Positions 38,865-47,237 of a DNA stretch of 64,000 nucleotides are shown piece by piece. Position 1 is the stretch's first letter. Each line of letters starts with the position of its first letter. Source of the DNA: Kofleriaceae bacterium (GTDB lineage: Bacteria > Myxococcota_A > Polyangia > Haliangiales > Haliangiaceae); assembly GCA_018057825.1 (NCBI GenBank), contig JAGPCY010000005.1, forward strand, positions 248,001 to 312,000, in the 5' to 3' direction. Below the pieces are notes generated by a model. That model saw only the letters and a program-made list of their open reading frames with translations, was not told the DNA's origin and did not search any database. Made by a program: the position numbers and the translations under genes.

Positions 38865-39529
38865 CCGCCCGCGCCGCCGCTCGCCGCCTGGGCTTCACCT
38901 TGATCGAGGTGATGCTGGCCTTGGCCATCCTCGGGATGGCCCTGGTGATCCTGGTGAAGAGCATCGCCACCAACGCCACCAGCGCGGGCGCGGCGTTCTA
39001 CATGGGCATCGCGACCGACCTGGCGCGGGGCAAGATGTACGATCTCGAAGAGGAGCTCCTGGCCGAGGGCTTCCAGGACGGCGAGCAGGAGGAGGAGGGC
39101 GACTTCTCCGACGAGGGCTATCCCGGGATCACCTGGAAGGCGACGATCGAGCCGGCCGAGCTGCCGAGCTACGAGAAGCTGGTGGCGCTGTCGGCCAACC
39201 CCGGGCCGGGCGGCGGCAGCGGCAGCGGCGCCGACGGTGAGGGCGAGGGCCTGCCAGGCGACAAGTTCGGCTCGAGCGCCCTGGGCGGCATGATGAGCAT
39301 GTTCGGCGGCGGCCTGGGCGGCGGCGCCGACTCGGCCCAGGAGGCCGCGACCGGCGGCTTCATCGCCAGCCAGTACGCCCTGATCCAGGGCGTGCTGAAG
39401 GCGTCGATCCGCAAGATCACCCTCGAGGTGAAGTGGTCGACCGGGGTCGACGACGAGGCCGTCGAGTTCGTCCTCTACGTCACCGACCCGGCCGGGATGC
39501 AGAAGTCGCTGGGGGCGCTCGGCACATGA
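38861..39529 (+). CDS. gspI: Type II secretion minor pseudopilin I
   Basis: 222 residues from ATGA overlapping gspH. Leader ends LG before FTLIEVMLALAILGMALVIL with Glu at +5. The rest is unusual: an acidic segment (QDGEQEEEGDFSDEGY, about 69-84) and a Gly/Ser-rich region of about 70 residues (about 112-165, rich in GG, SGSG and Met) not found in typical 120-residue GspI. The closing KASIRKITLEVKWSTG...EFVLYVTDP restores the normal fold. Identity as I is from position between H and J plus the prepilin motif. Confidence 0.87.
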   Translation: MTARAAARRLGFTLIEVMLALAILGMALVILVKSIATNATSAGAAFYMGIATDLARGKMYDLEEELLAEGFQDGEQEEEGDFSDEGYPGITWKATIEPAELPSYEKLVALSANPGPGGGSGSGADGEGEGLPGDKFGSSALGGMMSMFGGGLGGGADSAQEAATGGFIASQYALIQGVLKASIRKITLEVKWSTGVDDEAVEFVLYVTDPAGMQKSLGALGT

Positions 39530-40203
39530 GGCCGACCCGCGGCATGACCCTCATCGAGATCCTGATCGCGATCGCGATCATGGGGCTCATGATGATGCTG
39601 GCGTGGTCGACCATCAAGGGCGCGTCCGACGCCCGGGTGTCGTTCGAGGCCATGGAGGATCGCAACCACGAGGTCCGGCTGGCGATGGCCCGCCTGGTCG
39701 CCGATCTCGAGAGCGCCTACCTGTCGAAGAACGAGGATCTCAACCTCGACAACAAGCGGACCCAGTTCGTCGGCAAGGAGGAGGAGGTCCGCTTCTCGTC
39801 GCTCGGCCACGTCACCTTGTGGGCCGATAGCAACGAGTCGGACCAGACCCTCATCGCCTACTACCTCGACGACACCCCGCGCGGCCCCGACGGCAAGGCG
39901 CCGTCGTCGTCGACCGATAGCCTGTTTCGTCGCGAGCTGCGGCGGCCGACCAACGAGCCGTGGGACCGCCAGCCCGGCGACCTCGACGTGTTGATCCGCG
40001 ACGTCGAGAAGCTCGAGTTCGAGTACTGGAACTGGCAGGACAAGAAGTGGCAGTCGGAGTGGGACTCGACCAAGGCCGACGGCGTGAACGGCCGCCTGCC
40101 GACCCGGGTCCGCATCAAGCTGACCTACAAGAACCCGCGCGGCGAGGAGGTGACGGTGACCACCCAGGCCCGACTCCTCCTCGAAGAGCGGTTGCAGTTC
40201 TAG
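39526..40203 (+). CDS. gspJ: Type II secretion minor pseudopilin J
   Basis: 225 residues from the ATGA overlap with gspI. Very short leader (MRPTRG), then MTLIEILIAIAIMGLMMMLA with Glu at +5. SFEAMEDRNHEVRLAMARLVADLESAYLS and the later SLFRRELRRP, RDVEKLEFEYWNWQDKKW and GRLPTRVRIKLTYKN match GspJ. Forms the pseudopilus tip with I and K. Confidence 0.93.
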   Translation: MRPTRGMTLIEILIAIAIMGLMMMLAWSTIKGASDARVSFEAMEDRNHEVRLAMARLVADLESAYLSKNEDLNLDNKRTQFVGKEEEVRFSSLGHVTLWADSNESDQTLIAYYLDDTPRGPDGKAPSSSTDSLFRRELRRPTNEPWDRQPGDLDVLIRDVEKLEFEYWNWQDKKWQSEWDSTKADGVNGRLPTRVRIKLTYKNPRGEEVTVTTQARLLLEERLQF

Positions 40204-40205
40204 CC

Positions 40206-41549
40206 ATGACCGCGCCCACCCAACCCCGACGTCGTCGCCGGCCCCGCCGGTCGGTGGCTCAGCGCGAGCAGGCCGGCATCGCGATCCTCGCGGTGGTGAC
40301 CGCGGTCGCGATCTGCCTGACCATCGTCAACGAGTTCGGCACCCGGACCAACATCGATCTCCTGCAGTCGCGCAACAACCTCGACCAGGCCCGGGCCAGC
40401 CTCCTGGCGCGCTCGGCGCTCAACCTGACCGACCTAGTGCTGCGCCTGCAGAAGCGCCTCGACAACGCCGCGCGGCAGTTCCCGCAGCTCGAGGGTGTCC
40501 AGGTCACCGACTTCGCCGACCCGCTCATGGGCGCCTTCGGCGGCGACGCCGAGCAGGTCGAGAGCGCGATCGGCGTGCCCATCGCCGACACCAAGGGCCT
40601 GGGCGTCAGCTTCGGCAGCTTCGGCGTCCGGATCACGCCCATCGACGGCAAGGTCAACGTCAACTGCGCCGACGGCGCCCCGGCCCAGCAGAAGCTGGTG
40701 CGTTCGGCCCTCGAGGCGCTGCTCTTCCCCGACGCCTTCAACCCGATCTTCGAGACCGAGACCGCCGATGGCTGGCGCCGCGATCGCAAGACCCAGATCG
40801 ACGCCATCCTCGACTACATCGACCCCAACCTCGATCGCGCCGACACCCCGGGCGCGCCCGAGGACTACGGCTACGAGAACCTGCGCGACCCGTACAAGCC
40901 CAAGAACCGGAAGATCGACACCGTCTCCGAGCTGAAGCTGGTGCGCGGCGTCGACGCGCGGTTCTGGACCTTGTTCGGCAGCGCGTTCCGGGTCGCCGGC
41001 GAGTGCAAGATCAACCTGCGGGCGGTCGACGATCCCAAGATCGTCGCGGCCCTCATCACCCTGGCGGCGCGGGCCAACGATCCGGCGGCCAACGACCTGA
41101 ACAACGTCTGGGCGCTGTCCAACCTGGTCATCCAGGCCAAGCAACTCGGCTTCTACTTCAACGACGTCGCTGCGTTCACGAGCTTCGTCAAAGACCCGGC
41201 CGCGGCGCTCCTCGGCCTGGGCGGCGACGGCGCTGGCGGGACCGGGGGGACGGGGACCGGGGGCACCGGCACCGGCACCGGCGCCTCGCCGATCACCTTG
41301 CCGCCCGGCCTCCAGGGCGTCGAGCTCGAGGCCGCCAAGTTGAATCAGATCGTCGCCGCCGGCCCGATCCGCCTCTACGAGGTCGAGGTCTACGGCGAGG
41401 TCGCGCGCGGCGGCATCTTGAACCCGCTGCGTCGGACCATCCGCGCCACCTGGGACCAGGACTTCGTCCTGCAGCAGAGCCGGGTCAAGGACAAGCTGCC
41501 AGCCGGGCGCAACCGCAACGGCGCCTGGCTCTACCTGCGCGAGGAATAG
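40206..41549 (+). CDS. gspK: Type II secretion minor pseudopilin K
   Basis: 447 residues, start 2 bp after gspJ. Arg-rich leader ends at QAG before IAILAVVTAVAICLTIV; as usual for GspK the Glu at +5 is missing. FAD-like saposin-type domain and KVNVNCADG, LDYIDPNLDRADTPGAPEDYGYE and DTVSELKLVRGVD are GspK marks. A Gly/Thr-rich low-complexity loop sits at about 345-360. It caps the pseudopilus. Confidence 0.94.
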   Translation: MTAPTQPRRRRRPRRSVAQREQAGIAILAVVTAVAICLTIVNEFGTRTNIDLLQSRNNLDQARASLLARSALNLTDLVLRLQKRLDNAARQFPQLEGVQVTDFADPLMGAFGGDAEQVESAIGVPIADTKGLGVSFGSFGVRITPIDGKVNVNCADGAPAQQKLVRSALEALLFPDAFNPIFETETADGWRRDRKTQIDAILDYIDPNLDRADTPGAPEDYGYENLRDPYKPKNRKIDTVSELKLVRGVDARFWTLFGSAFRVAGECKINLRAVDDPKIVAALITLAARANDPAANDLNNVWALSNLVIQAKQLGFYFNDVAAFTSFVKDPAAALLGLGGDGAGGTGGTGTGGTGTGTGASPITLPPGLQGVELEAAKLNQIVAAGPIRLYEVEVYGEVARGGILNPLRRTIRATWDQDFVLQQSRVKDKLPAGRNRNGAWLYLREE

Positions 41550-41580
41550 ACGTGAGCGCTCCCCACCGAAGGAACCGACC

Positions 41581-43203
41581 ATGAGCCGTATCTACGCCGT
41601 CGATCTGGGCGCCTGGAGCGTCAAGGTGGCGATCGCGAGCGCGGGCTTCCGCCACGCCACCGTCAGCGAGCTGGTCGAGCGCGTCGTGCCGGCCGGCGCC
41701 GAGCCCTACGAGGTCCGGGCCGCGGGGGTGCTGGCCGGGATCGTGCGCGAGCACAAGCTCGACAAGGACACCGGCTTCCTCGCCATCGGCGCGTCGCAGG
41801 TCTTCGTCCACGTCCTCGAGTTCGGGTTCAAGTCGCTGCGCCGGGCCGACCTCGACAAGGCGGTCGGCGCCGAGCTCGAGGGCATCGTCCCGGTCGATCT
41901 CGAGGACCTGGTCTACGCCTTCGATCCGCTGCCGACCGTCGAGGCCGGGGCCGCCGACGCCGCGGCCCGCGGCCGGGTCGCCGCGCCGACCGACGGCATG
42001 CGGGTCCTCACCTACTCGATGCGCCTGGCCCGGGCCAAGGAGCTCCTGGCCATGACCGCGGCCGCTGGCGGCGAGGCCCGGGGCCTCATCCCGGTCGCGG
42101 CCCTGGCCCGGCTCGATCGCGCCACCGACGGGGTGACCGCGGTGGTCGACGTCGGCCACGACCACACCCACGTGGTCCTGGCCCGCGGCGGCAAGCCGCT
42201 CCTGTCGCGCACGATCACCCGCGGTGGCCGCCACGTCACCGAGGCGATCGCCCGGACCTGGCGCCTGGGCTTCACCGAGGCCGAGCACGCCAAGCACACC
42301 GACGGCTTCGTGGCGTCGAGCGACAACCCGGCGCCCAGCGAGGCCTGGCAGCGCGTCCACGAGGTCCTGGTCGGCGAGCTGGTGCCGTGGGCCCGCGAGC
42401 TCAAGCAGAGCCTGGCGGCGTGCCGGGCCAAGATCGGCGCCAGCCCGGCGCGGGTCGTCCTGTGCGGCGGCGGCAGCCGCCTGCGCGGCCTGGCCGGGTT
42501 CGTCGCCGACGAGCTGCGGCTGCCGGTCGCGACCCTGGCGCCGGCCGACGCCGCCCACCTGGTGGCCCCGGCCCTGGCCTCGGGCGGTGCCCTCGACGGT
42601 GGCGCTCTGGCGATCGCGACCGCCCTCGACGTCGCCGGCGGTCGGCCGAGCTTCGACCTGCGGCAGGGCCCGCTGGCCTTCAAGGTCGACATGACCTACC
42701 TGAAGACCAAGATCATGCAGGCCGGCGCCGCCGCCCTGGTCGTGCTGGCCTTCGCTGGTGGCTCGGCCTACGCGTCGATGACGACCCTGCGCAAGGCCGA
42801 GAAGACGCTGGCCAAGCGGATCGCCACCGAGTCGGCCGAGGCCTTCGACGGCAAGTCGAAGTCGGTGCGCGAGCTCCTGGATCTGACCACCGCGACCGGC
42901 GGCGTCGCCGAGTCGCCGATGCCCAAGATGACCGCCTACGACCTGCTGCTCGAGATCAACAGCAAGCTGCCGCCGCGCGACAAGGTCACGCTGAACGTCA
43001 CCTCGCTGACGATCAAGGACAACAAGATCGATCTCGAGGGCTCGGCCAAGAGCCCAGGGGAGGTCGATCAGCTCGAGGCGGCGCTCAAGAGCATCGCCAA
43101 CAACGGCACGGTGTGCGTCAAGGACACGACGCGCGGTCCGTCCAAGAGCGGCAAGGACGGCGAGGTCTTGTTCTCGTTCGTCCTCCGCACGGAGTGCATG
43201 TAG
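41581..43203 (+). CDS. gspL: Type II secretion protein L (PilM-like plus PilN-like parts)
   Basis: 540 residues, larger than the 380-400 of gamma-proteobacterial GspL. The cytoplasmic N half is actin/PilM-like (IYAVDLGAWSVKVAI, VVDVGHDHTHVVLARGG, VVLCGGGSRLRGLAGFVADEL). A membrane helix (about 381-400) leads to a periplasmic PilN-like ferredoxin-fold part (KVTLNVTSLTIKDNKIDLEGSAKSPGEVDQLEAALKS). It anchors GspE to the membrane. The arrangement looks like a PilM-PilN fusion, as in type IV pili. Confidence 0.9.
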   Translation: MSRIYAVDLGAWSVKVAIASAGFRHATVSELVERVVPAGAEPYEVRAAGVLAGIVREHKLDKDTGFLAIGASQVFVHVLEFGFKSLRRADLDKAVGAELEGIVPVDLEDLVYAFDPLPTVEAGAADAAARGRVAAPTDGMRVLTYSMRLARAKELLAMTAAAGGEARGLIPVAALARLDRATDGVTAVVDVGHDHTHVVLARGGKPLLSRTITRGGRHVTEAIARTWRLGFTEAEHAKHTDGFVASSDNPAPSEAWQRVHEVLVGELVPWARELKQSLAACRAKIGASPARVVLCGGGSRLRGLAGFVADELRLPVATLAPADAAHLVAPALASGGALDGGALAIATALDVAGGRPSFDLRQGPLAFKVDMTYLKTKIMQAGAAALVVLAFAGGSAYASMTTLRKAEKTLAKRIATESAEAFDGKSKSVRELLDLTTATGGVAESPMPKMTAYDLLLEINSKLPPRDKVTLNVTSLTIKDNKIDLEGSAKSPGEVDQLEAALKSIANNGTVCVKDTTRGPSKSGKDGEVLFSFVLRTECM

Positions 43204-43205
43204 CC

Positions 43206-43802
43206 ATGGCCGCCTTCGATCGGGTCCGCGACAAGTGGGAGTCGATCTCGCCGCGCGAGCGGCGCATGGTCGTCCTCCTCGGGGTGTCGTTCGTCGTGAT
43301 CATGGTCCTGTACGTCGCGCTCGCCATCAAGGACGAGCTCGACGCCCTCGAGGCCAAGAACACCAAGGCCCGGACCGCGCTGCACAAGCTGACCGCGTAC
43401 CGGGCCAGCGCCAAGCCCAGCCCAGCCAACGATCCGACGGTGTTCATCGGCGCCGAGCCGGTGAAGCTCGAGAGCTACATCTTCGAGGCCGGCGGCACCG
43501 CCAAGATCACCATCCCCGGCGTGACCCCGCGCTCGCCGATCACCCGGGGCCGGTTCACCGTCCACGCCGCGGTGGTCGACGTCCGCGATCTGACGCTGGC
43601 CCAGGTCACCGAGTTCCTGGCCGCCCTCGAGGGCAACTCGCGGGCGGTCGCGGTCACCTCGCTCACCATCAAGCGCAACTTCCGCGACCCCGAGAAGATG
43701 GACCTGTCGGTCGAGGTCTCGGCGTACTCGCGGGCCGCTGAGGCCACCGGCGATGGCGCTGGCTCCGGCTCTGGCTCTGGCTCGGCCCAGGCGGGAGGTT
43801 GA
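43206..43802 (+). CDS. gspM: Type II secretion protein M (PilO-like)
   Basis: 198 residues. Short cytoplasmic start with WESISPRERRMVVLLGVSFVV leading into a single membrane helix, then a helical linker and a periplasmic ferredoxin-like part (GRFTVHAAVVDVRDLTLAQVTEFLAALEG, VAVTSLTIKRNFRDPEKMDLSVEV). The C terminus is Gly/Ser-repetitive (GSGSGSGSA). Partner of GspL in the assembly platform. Stop overlaps a TTG at 43799 but the better start for gspN is ATG at 43805. Confidence 0.9.
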   Translation: MAAFDRVRDKWESISPRERRMVVLLGVSFVVIMVLYVALAIKDELDALEAKNTKARTALHKLTAYRASAKPSPANDPTVFIGAEPVKLESYIFEAGGTAKITIPGVTPRSPITRGRFTVHAAVVDVRDLTLAQVTEFLAALEGNSRAVAVTSLTIKRNFRDPEKMDLSVEVSAYSRAAEATGDGAGSGSGSGSAQAGG

Positions 43803-43804
43803 TC

Positions 43805-45154
43805 ATGGCGATGTCACCCCGGTTGCGTCTCGGTCTGCGCGTGTTCGGCTACGTCGCCCTCGCGCTGGTCACCTTCGTCTTCGCCCTGCACCTGACCTTC
43901 CCCTACGAGCGGGTGCGCGATCAGGCCCTGCACGCGCTGTCGTCGAAGTACGACGTGACGATCGGCGGCGTCGAGCGGTCATGGGTGCCTGGGCGGTTCG
44001 CCCTGACCGCGGTGACCCTGCGCTCGCGCCCGTCGGTGGCCGGCCAGCCGTCGACCACGATGTACTTCAAGCGGGTCGAGATCGATCTGGGCTTCCGGGC
44101 GCTCCTGGCCGGCAAGACCGAGATCGGGCTCGACATCGCCACCGGCACCGGCAGCATCGCCGGCGCGGTCGTCATCGACAAGCGGAGCTTCGCGGTCGAC
44201 TTCAAGTTGACCAAGGTGCCGATGACGATGATCCCGGGCGTGTCGGACGCGGTCGGCTTGCCGATGTCGGGCAACGCCGACGGCAAGATCAAGCTGGTCT
44301 TGACCAAGGTGGCCGGCCGCCAGGACATCGACTGGGCCAAGGCCAACGGCGTCTTCGAGCTGGCGTGCAAGAGCGGCTGCTTGCTGGGCGACGGCCAGGC
44401 CAAGCTCTACCCCAAGAGCAAGCGCCCGGGCGACGAGGCCTGGACCAAGGACGGGGTGATCGTGCCGACCCTGCGCATCGGCTCGTTCAACCTCGCGATC
44501 GACATCGTGAAGGGCGTGGCCAAGAAGCGGGCCTTCACGCTCAACTCGCCCGACGGCGAGGTCGGCCTCGAGCTCGAGATCAAGCTGGCGCGCAACCTCA
44601 ACGACTCGCCGATCGCCGGCTGCATCAAGTACAAGTGCTCGAAGGAGCTGTACGACCGGGAGCCCAAGTTCCGCAGCCAGTGCGACTTCGGCTCGGCGGT
44701 GATCGACGCCGACGGCATGCACCACATCAAGCTGATGGGCAAGCTGTCCAACGTCCGCCGGGTCGCGCTGGCGTGCGACGGCGGCAGCGGCGGTGACGCC
44801 GCGAGCACCGAGCCGATCCGGCCCCGCCTCGACACCCCGCCGCCCGAGCCGACCCCGCCGCCGCCACCGATCGGCGTGGAGATCGACGCTGGCATCGGCC
44901 AGATCGACCCGAGCGGCATCCTGCCTCCGCAGCCGATGCGCGACGACGTCGGCAAGCCGCCCGAGGTGCCGCCCGAGGTGACCCCGCCACCGGTCATGCC
45001 GGGCTCGAACGGGGCGGCGCCGACGGTGCCGGTCCAGCTCGAGGGCGCCGACGCCCTCAAGCCGACCAGCGAGGCGCTCAAGAACCGCGGCGACGACCAA
45101 GGCGGCAAGGGCGACGGCCCAGCCCCGAGCGCGGATCAGCCGATCGTCAAGTAG
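43805..45154 (+). CDS. gspN: Type II secretion protein N
   Basis: 449 residues from the ATG at 43805, six bases after GGAGG. One N-terminal helix (GLRVFGYVALALVTFVFALHLTF), then a long beta-rich region (IGLDIATGTGSIAGAVVIDKRSFAVDFKLTKVPM; LSGKAKLYPKS-like stretches) as in GspN/AsmA-like proteins, and a 110-residue Pro-rich tail (TPPPEPTPPPPPIG; PEVPPEVTPPPVMPG). The tail is unlike typical GspN. Last gene of the operon; its 3' end overlaps a convergent gene by 8 bp. Confidence 0.85.
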   Translation: MAMSPRLRLGLRVFGYVALALVTFVFALHLTFPYERVRDQALHALSSKYDVTIGGVERSWVPGRFALTAVTLRSRPSVAGQPSTTMYFKRVEIDLGFRALLAGKTEIGLDIATGTGSIAGAVVIDKRSFAVDFKLTKVPMTMIPGVSDAVGLPMSGNADGKIKLVLTKVAGRQDIDWAKANGVFELACKSGCLLGDGQAKLYPKSKRPGDEAWTKDGVIVPTLRIGSFNLAIDIVKGVAKKRAFTLNSPDGEVGLELEIKLARNLNDSPIAGCIKYKCSKELYDREPKFRSQCDFGSAVIDADGMHHIKLMGKLSNVRRVALACDGGSGGDAASTEPIRPRLDTPPPEPTPPPPPIGVEIDAGIGQIDPSGILPPQPMRDDVGKPPEVPPEVTPPPVMPGSNGAAPTVPVQLEGADALKPTSEALKNRGDDQGGKGDGPAPSADQPIVK

Positions 45155-45581
45155 CGCGGCGGCGCGCGCGCGGGGCCCGGCCCGACCCGGTCGGCAACCA
45201 GCCGAACCGGGCCAGCGCGATCGTCCCGCGGTCATCGACCGCGACCCCCTCGTCCTCGAGGAGTCCGCGCTGGACCGCGGCGCCGATCGGATCGTGGATG
45301 GCGATCACCCCGAGGCCGCCGCGCTTGCCGACCACGCGATGCCACGGCAGACGATCCGCGGGCGTCGAGGTCTTCATCGCCGCGCCGGCGACCCGGGCGC
45401 CGCCGGGAAACCCGGCCAGCTCGGCGAGCTGGCCGTAGGTCGCGACCCGCCCCCGCGGGATCGTGCGTGCCACGGTATGGATCGCCGCCCGCACCGCCTG
45501 GCCGTGGGCGGTCAGGACGGCCGCGGTCGGCGTCGGCGTCGGTGTCTTTGTCGGCGTCGGCCGGCGGCCCCTGGACGGCAT
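45147..45581 (-). CDS. Alkyltransferase-like protein (ATL, inactive MGMT homologue)
   Basis: About 144 residues. The DNA-binding MGMT domain is clear (IPRGRVATYGQLAELAGFPGGARVAGAAM), but the active-site PCHR is PWHR (residues 79-82), with the alkyl-accepting Cys replaced by Trp. That substitution defines ATL proteins, which bind alkylated guanine without repairing it and hand it to nucleotide excision repair. The start is uncertain: the first 20 residues (TPTKTPTPTPT) come from a GTCGGC-like repeated stretch, so a later start is possible. Confidence 0.87.
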   Translation of the reverse strand: MPSRGRRPTPTKTPTPTPTAAVLTAHGQAVRAAIHTVARTIPRGRVATYGQLAELAGFPGGARVAGAAMKTSTPADRLPWHRVVGKRGGLGVIAIHDPIGAAVQRGLLEDEGVAVDDRGTIALARFGWLPTGSGRAPRARRRAT

Positions 45582-45608
45582 CGCCGCCCCACGGTACGAC
45601 AGGTGGCG

Positions 45609-46274
45609 ATGCGGATCCATGTGCTGTACTTCGCGGTGTTCCGCGAGCGCCTGGGGCGCGCCGACGAGGACCTCGAGCTGCCGGCCGGCGCGACCGCCGG
45701 CGATGCCTTGGCTGCGCTCGAAGGCCGCCACCCGACGATCGCGGCGCTGCGCGGGCACTACCGGATCGCCGTGAACCAGGCCATGACCACCGCCGAGGCC
45801 GTCCTGGCTGACGGCGATGAGCTGGTCCTGATCCCGCCGGTCGCCGGCGGCAACGACCGCGTCCACGTCGCGATCCTCGACGCGCCGCTGTCGCTCGACC
45901 GCTGCCTGGCGGCGGTGATCAGCCCCGAGACCGGCGGCGTGTGTACGTTCACCGGCTTGGTGCGTCGCCACAGCCGCGGCGTCACGGTGGAGCGCCTCGA
46001 GTACGAGGCCTACGCCGGGATGGCCGAGCGGGTCTTGCGCGAGCTGGTCGACGAGCTCGAGGCCGAGGTGCCGGGCGCGCGCCTGGCGATCGAGCATCGC
46101 GTCGGCGCCCTGGCGATCGGCGACGCCGCGGTGGTGATCGCGGCGGCCGCGCCTCATCGCGCCGAGGCCTTTACCGCCTGTCGGGCCGCGATCGATCGGC
46201 TGAAGGATCGCGCGCCGATCTGGAAGAAGGAGTTCGGCGACGACGGCGCGGTGTGGGTCGGCCTCGGGCCGTGA
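45609..46274 (+). CDS. MoaD-MoaE fusion, molybdopterin synthase
   Basis: 221 residues. Residues 1-81 are MoaD (ubiquitin-like, LPAGATAGDALAALE, NQAMTTAEAVLADGDELVLIPPVAGG), and about 85-221 are MoaE (GVCTFTGLVRRHSRGVTVERLEYEAYAGMA, EHRVGALAIGDAAVVIA, DRLKDRAPIWKKEF). The Gly-Gly that must be thiocarboxylated is internal (80-81), so activity would require cleavage or an unusual mechanism; fused forms are known in some actinobacteria and Deinococcus. Converts precursor Z (cPMP) to molybdopterin. Divergent from the ATL gene with 27 bp between. Confidence 0.93.
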   Translation: MRIHVLYFAVFRERLGRADEDLELPAGATAGDALAALEGRHPTIAALRGHYRIAVNQAMTTAEAVLADGDELVLIPPVAGGNDRVHVAILDAPLSLDRCLAAVISPETGGVCTFTGLVRRHSRGVTVERLEYEAYAGMAERVLRELVDELEAEVPGARLAIEHRVGALAIGDAAVVIAAAAPHRAEAFTACRAAIDRLKDRAPIWKKEFGDDGAVWVGLGP

Positions 46275-46431
46275 GGCGGAGGCGAGGCGGAGACCGAGAC
46301 CGAGACCGAGGCGGAGTCCGAGACCGAGTCCGAGTCCGAGGCGGAGACCGAGTCCGAGACCGAGGCGGAGACCGAGACCGAGGCGGAGACCGAGACCGAG
46401 TCCGAGTCCGACCGGGAGGAGGAGAGGGGCG
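46275..46431 (+). repeat. Hexanucleotide tract between convergent genes
   Basis: Bases 46285-46410 consist of 21 exact hexamers AGACCG, AGTCCG and AGGCGG. AGACCG and AGTCCG are the reverse complements of the CGGTCT and CGGACT units at 7821-7976, so the same repeat family occurs in opposite orientation. It fills the gap between the moaDE stop and the luxR-type stop. No two-hairpin element lies here. Confidence 0.95.
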
Positions 46432-47079
46432 CTACAGCGTGACGACGCCGCGACGGACCGCCTCGACGACCGCCTCGGTGCGGGTGCCGGCGCCGAGCTT
46501 GGCCATGACGCCGTTGACGTGGAACTTCGCGGTGTGATCGCTGATGCCGAGGCGATCGGCGATCAGCTTGTTCGACAGCCCCTCGGCCAGGAGCGCCACC
46601 ACCTGGCGCTCGCGGTCGGTGAGCTGACCGGTCCCGGGACGAGTCGCACGAGGCGCGGCGCTCGCGGCCAGCGCCCCGGCCGCCGGCCCGTCGATCGCCA
46701 CCAGACCACGCTCGACCGCGACCGCCGCCGCCGCCCACTCCGGCCCGATCGAGTCGCGCATGACCACGCCGCGCGCGCCAGCGGCCAGCGCCGCGCCGAC
46801 CAGGCTGGCCTCGGGGACCACGGCGATCACCGCCGGCCGCAGGCGCCGCAGCTCGGCTAACCGCGCCACCGCGCGCTCGCGATCGACGCCGAGATCGAAC
46901 AGCACGACCTGGGCCTCGGCGACCGCGCCGACGTGGACCTCGGGGGCCGCCGCGAGCAGGCGTTGCGCGCTGGCCCGCATGAGCGCGTCGTCGCTGTGGA
47001 TGGCGACCCGGACCGGCACTGGCGCGACGGTGGAGGTCAGGGCCAGGGCGGTGGCAGACAAGGTGGGGTTACGGGTCAT
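46432..47079 (-). CDS. LuxR/NarL-type response regulator with weak receiver domain
   Basis: 215 residues. The C-terminal LuxR helix-turn-helix is strong: [52 protein letters not shown]. The N-terminal 120 residues look like a shortened receiver (VAIHSDD acidic pair, VVLFDLGVD with a candidate Asp), but the conserved Lys near the end is Arg (GVVMRDS) and the usual spacing is reduced, so phosphorylation is uncertain. No kinase gene is adjacent. The start region faces the protease pair, 158 bp away. Confidence 0.87.
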   Translation of the reverse strand: MTRNPTLSATALALTSTVAPVPVRVAIHSDDALMRASAQRLLAAAPEVHVGAVAEAQVVLFDLGVDRERAVARLAELRRLRPAVIAVVPEASLVGAALAAGARGVVMRDSIGPEWAAAAVAVERGLVAIDGPAAGALAASAAPRATRPGTGQLTDRERQVVALLAEGLSNKLIADRLGISDHTAKFHVNGVMAKLGAGTRTEAVVEAVRRGVVTL

Positions 47080-47237
47080 GGGCGGGCCGCGTCGAACGCG
47101 TAGCGGGCAACGTGGGTCGGCGGGAGGCGAGCGTCAAGGCCCCCACCCGATCGGGCAGGGTGACTCGCACATCGACAGCGCGGTCCCTGGCGGATCGGCC
47201 GATGGGCGATGGCGCTCGGCGCGGGCAGGTTGGTCCC

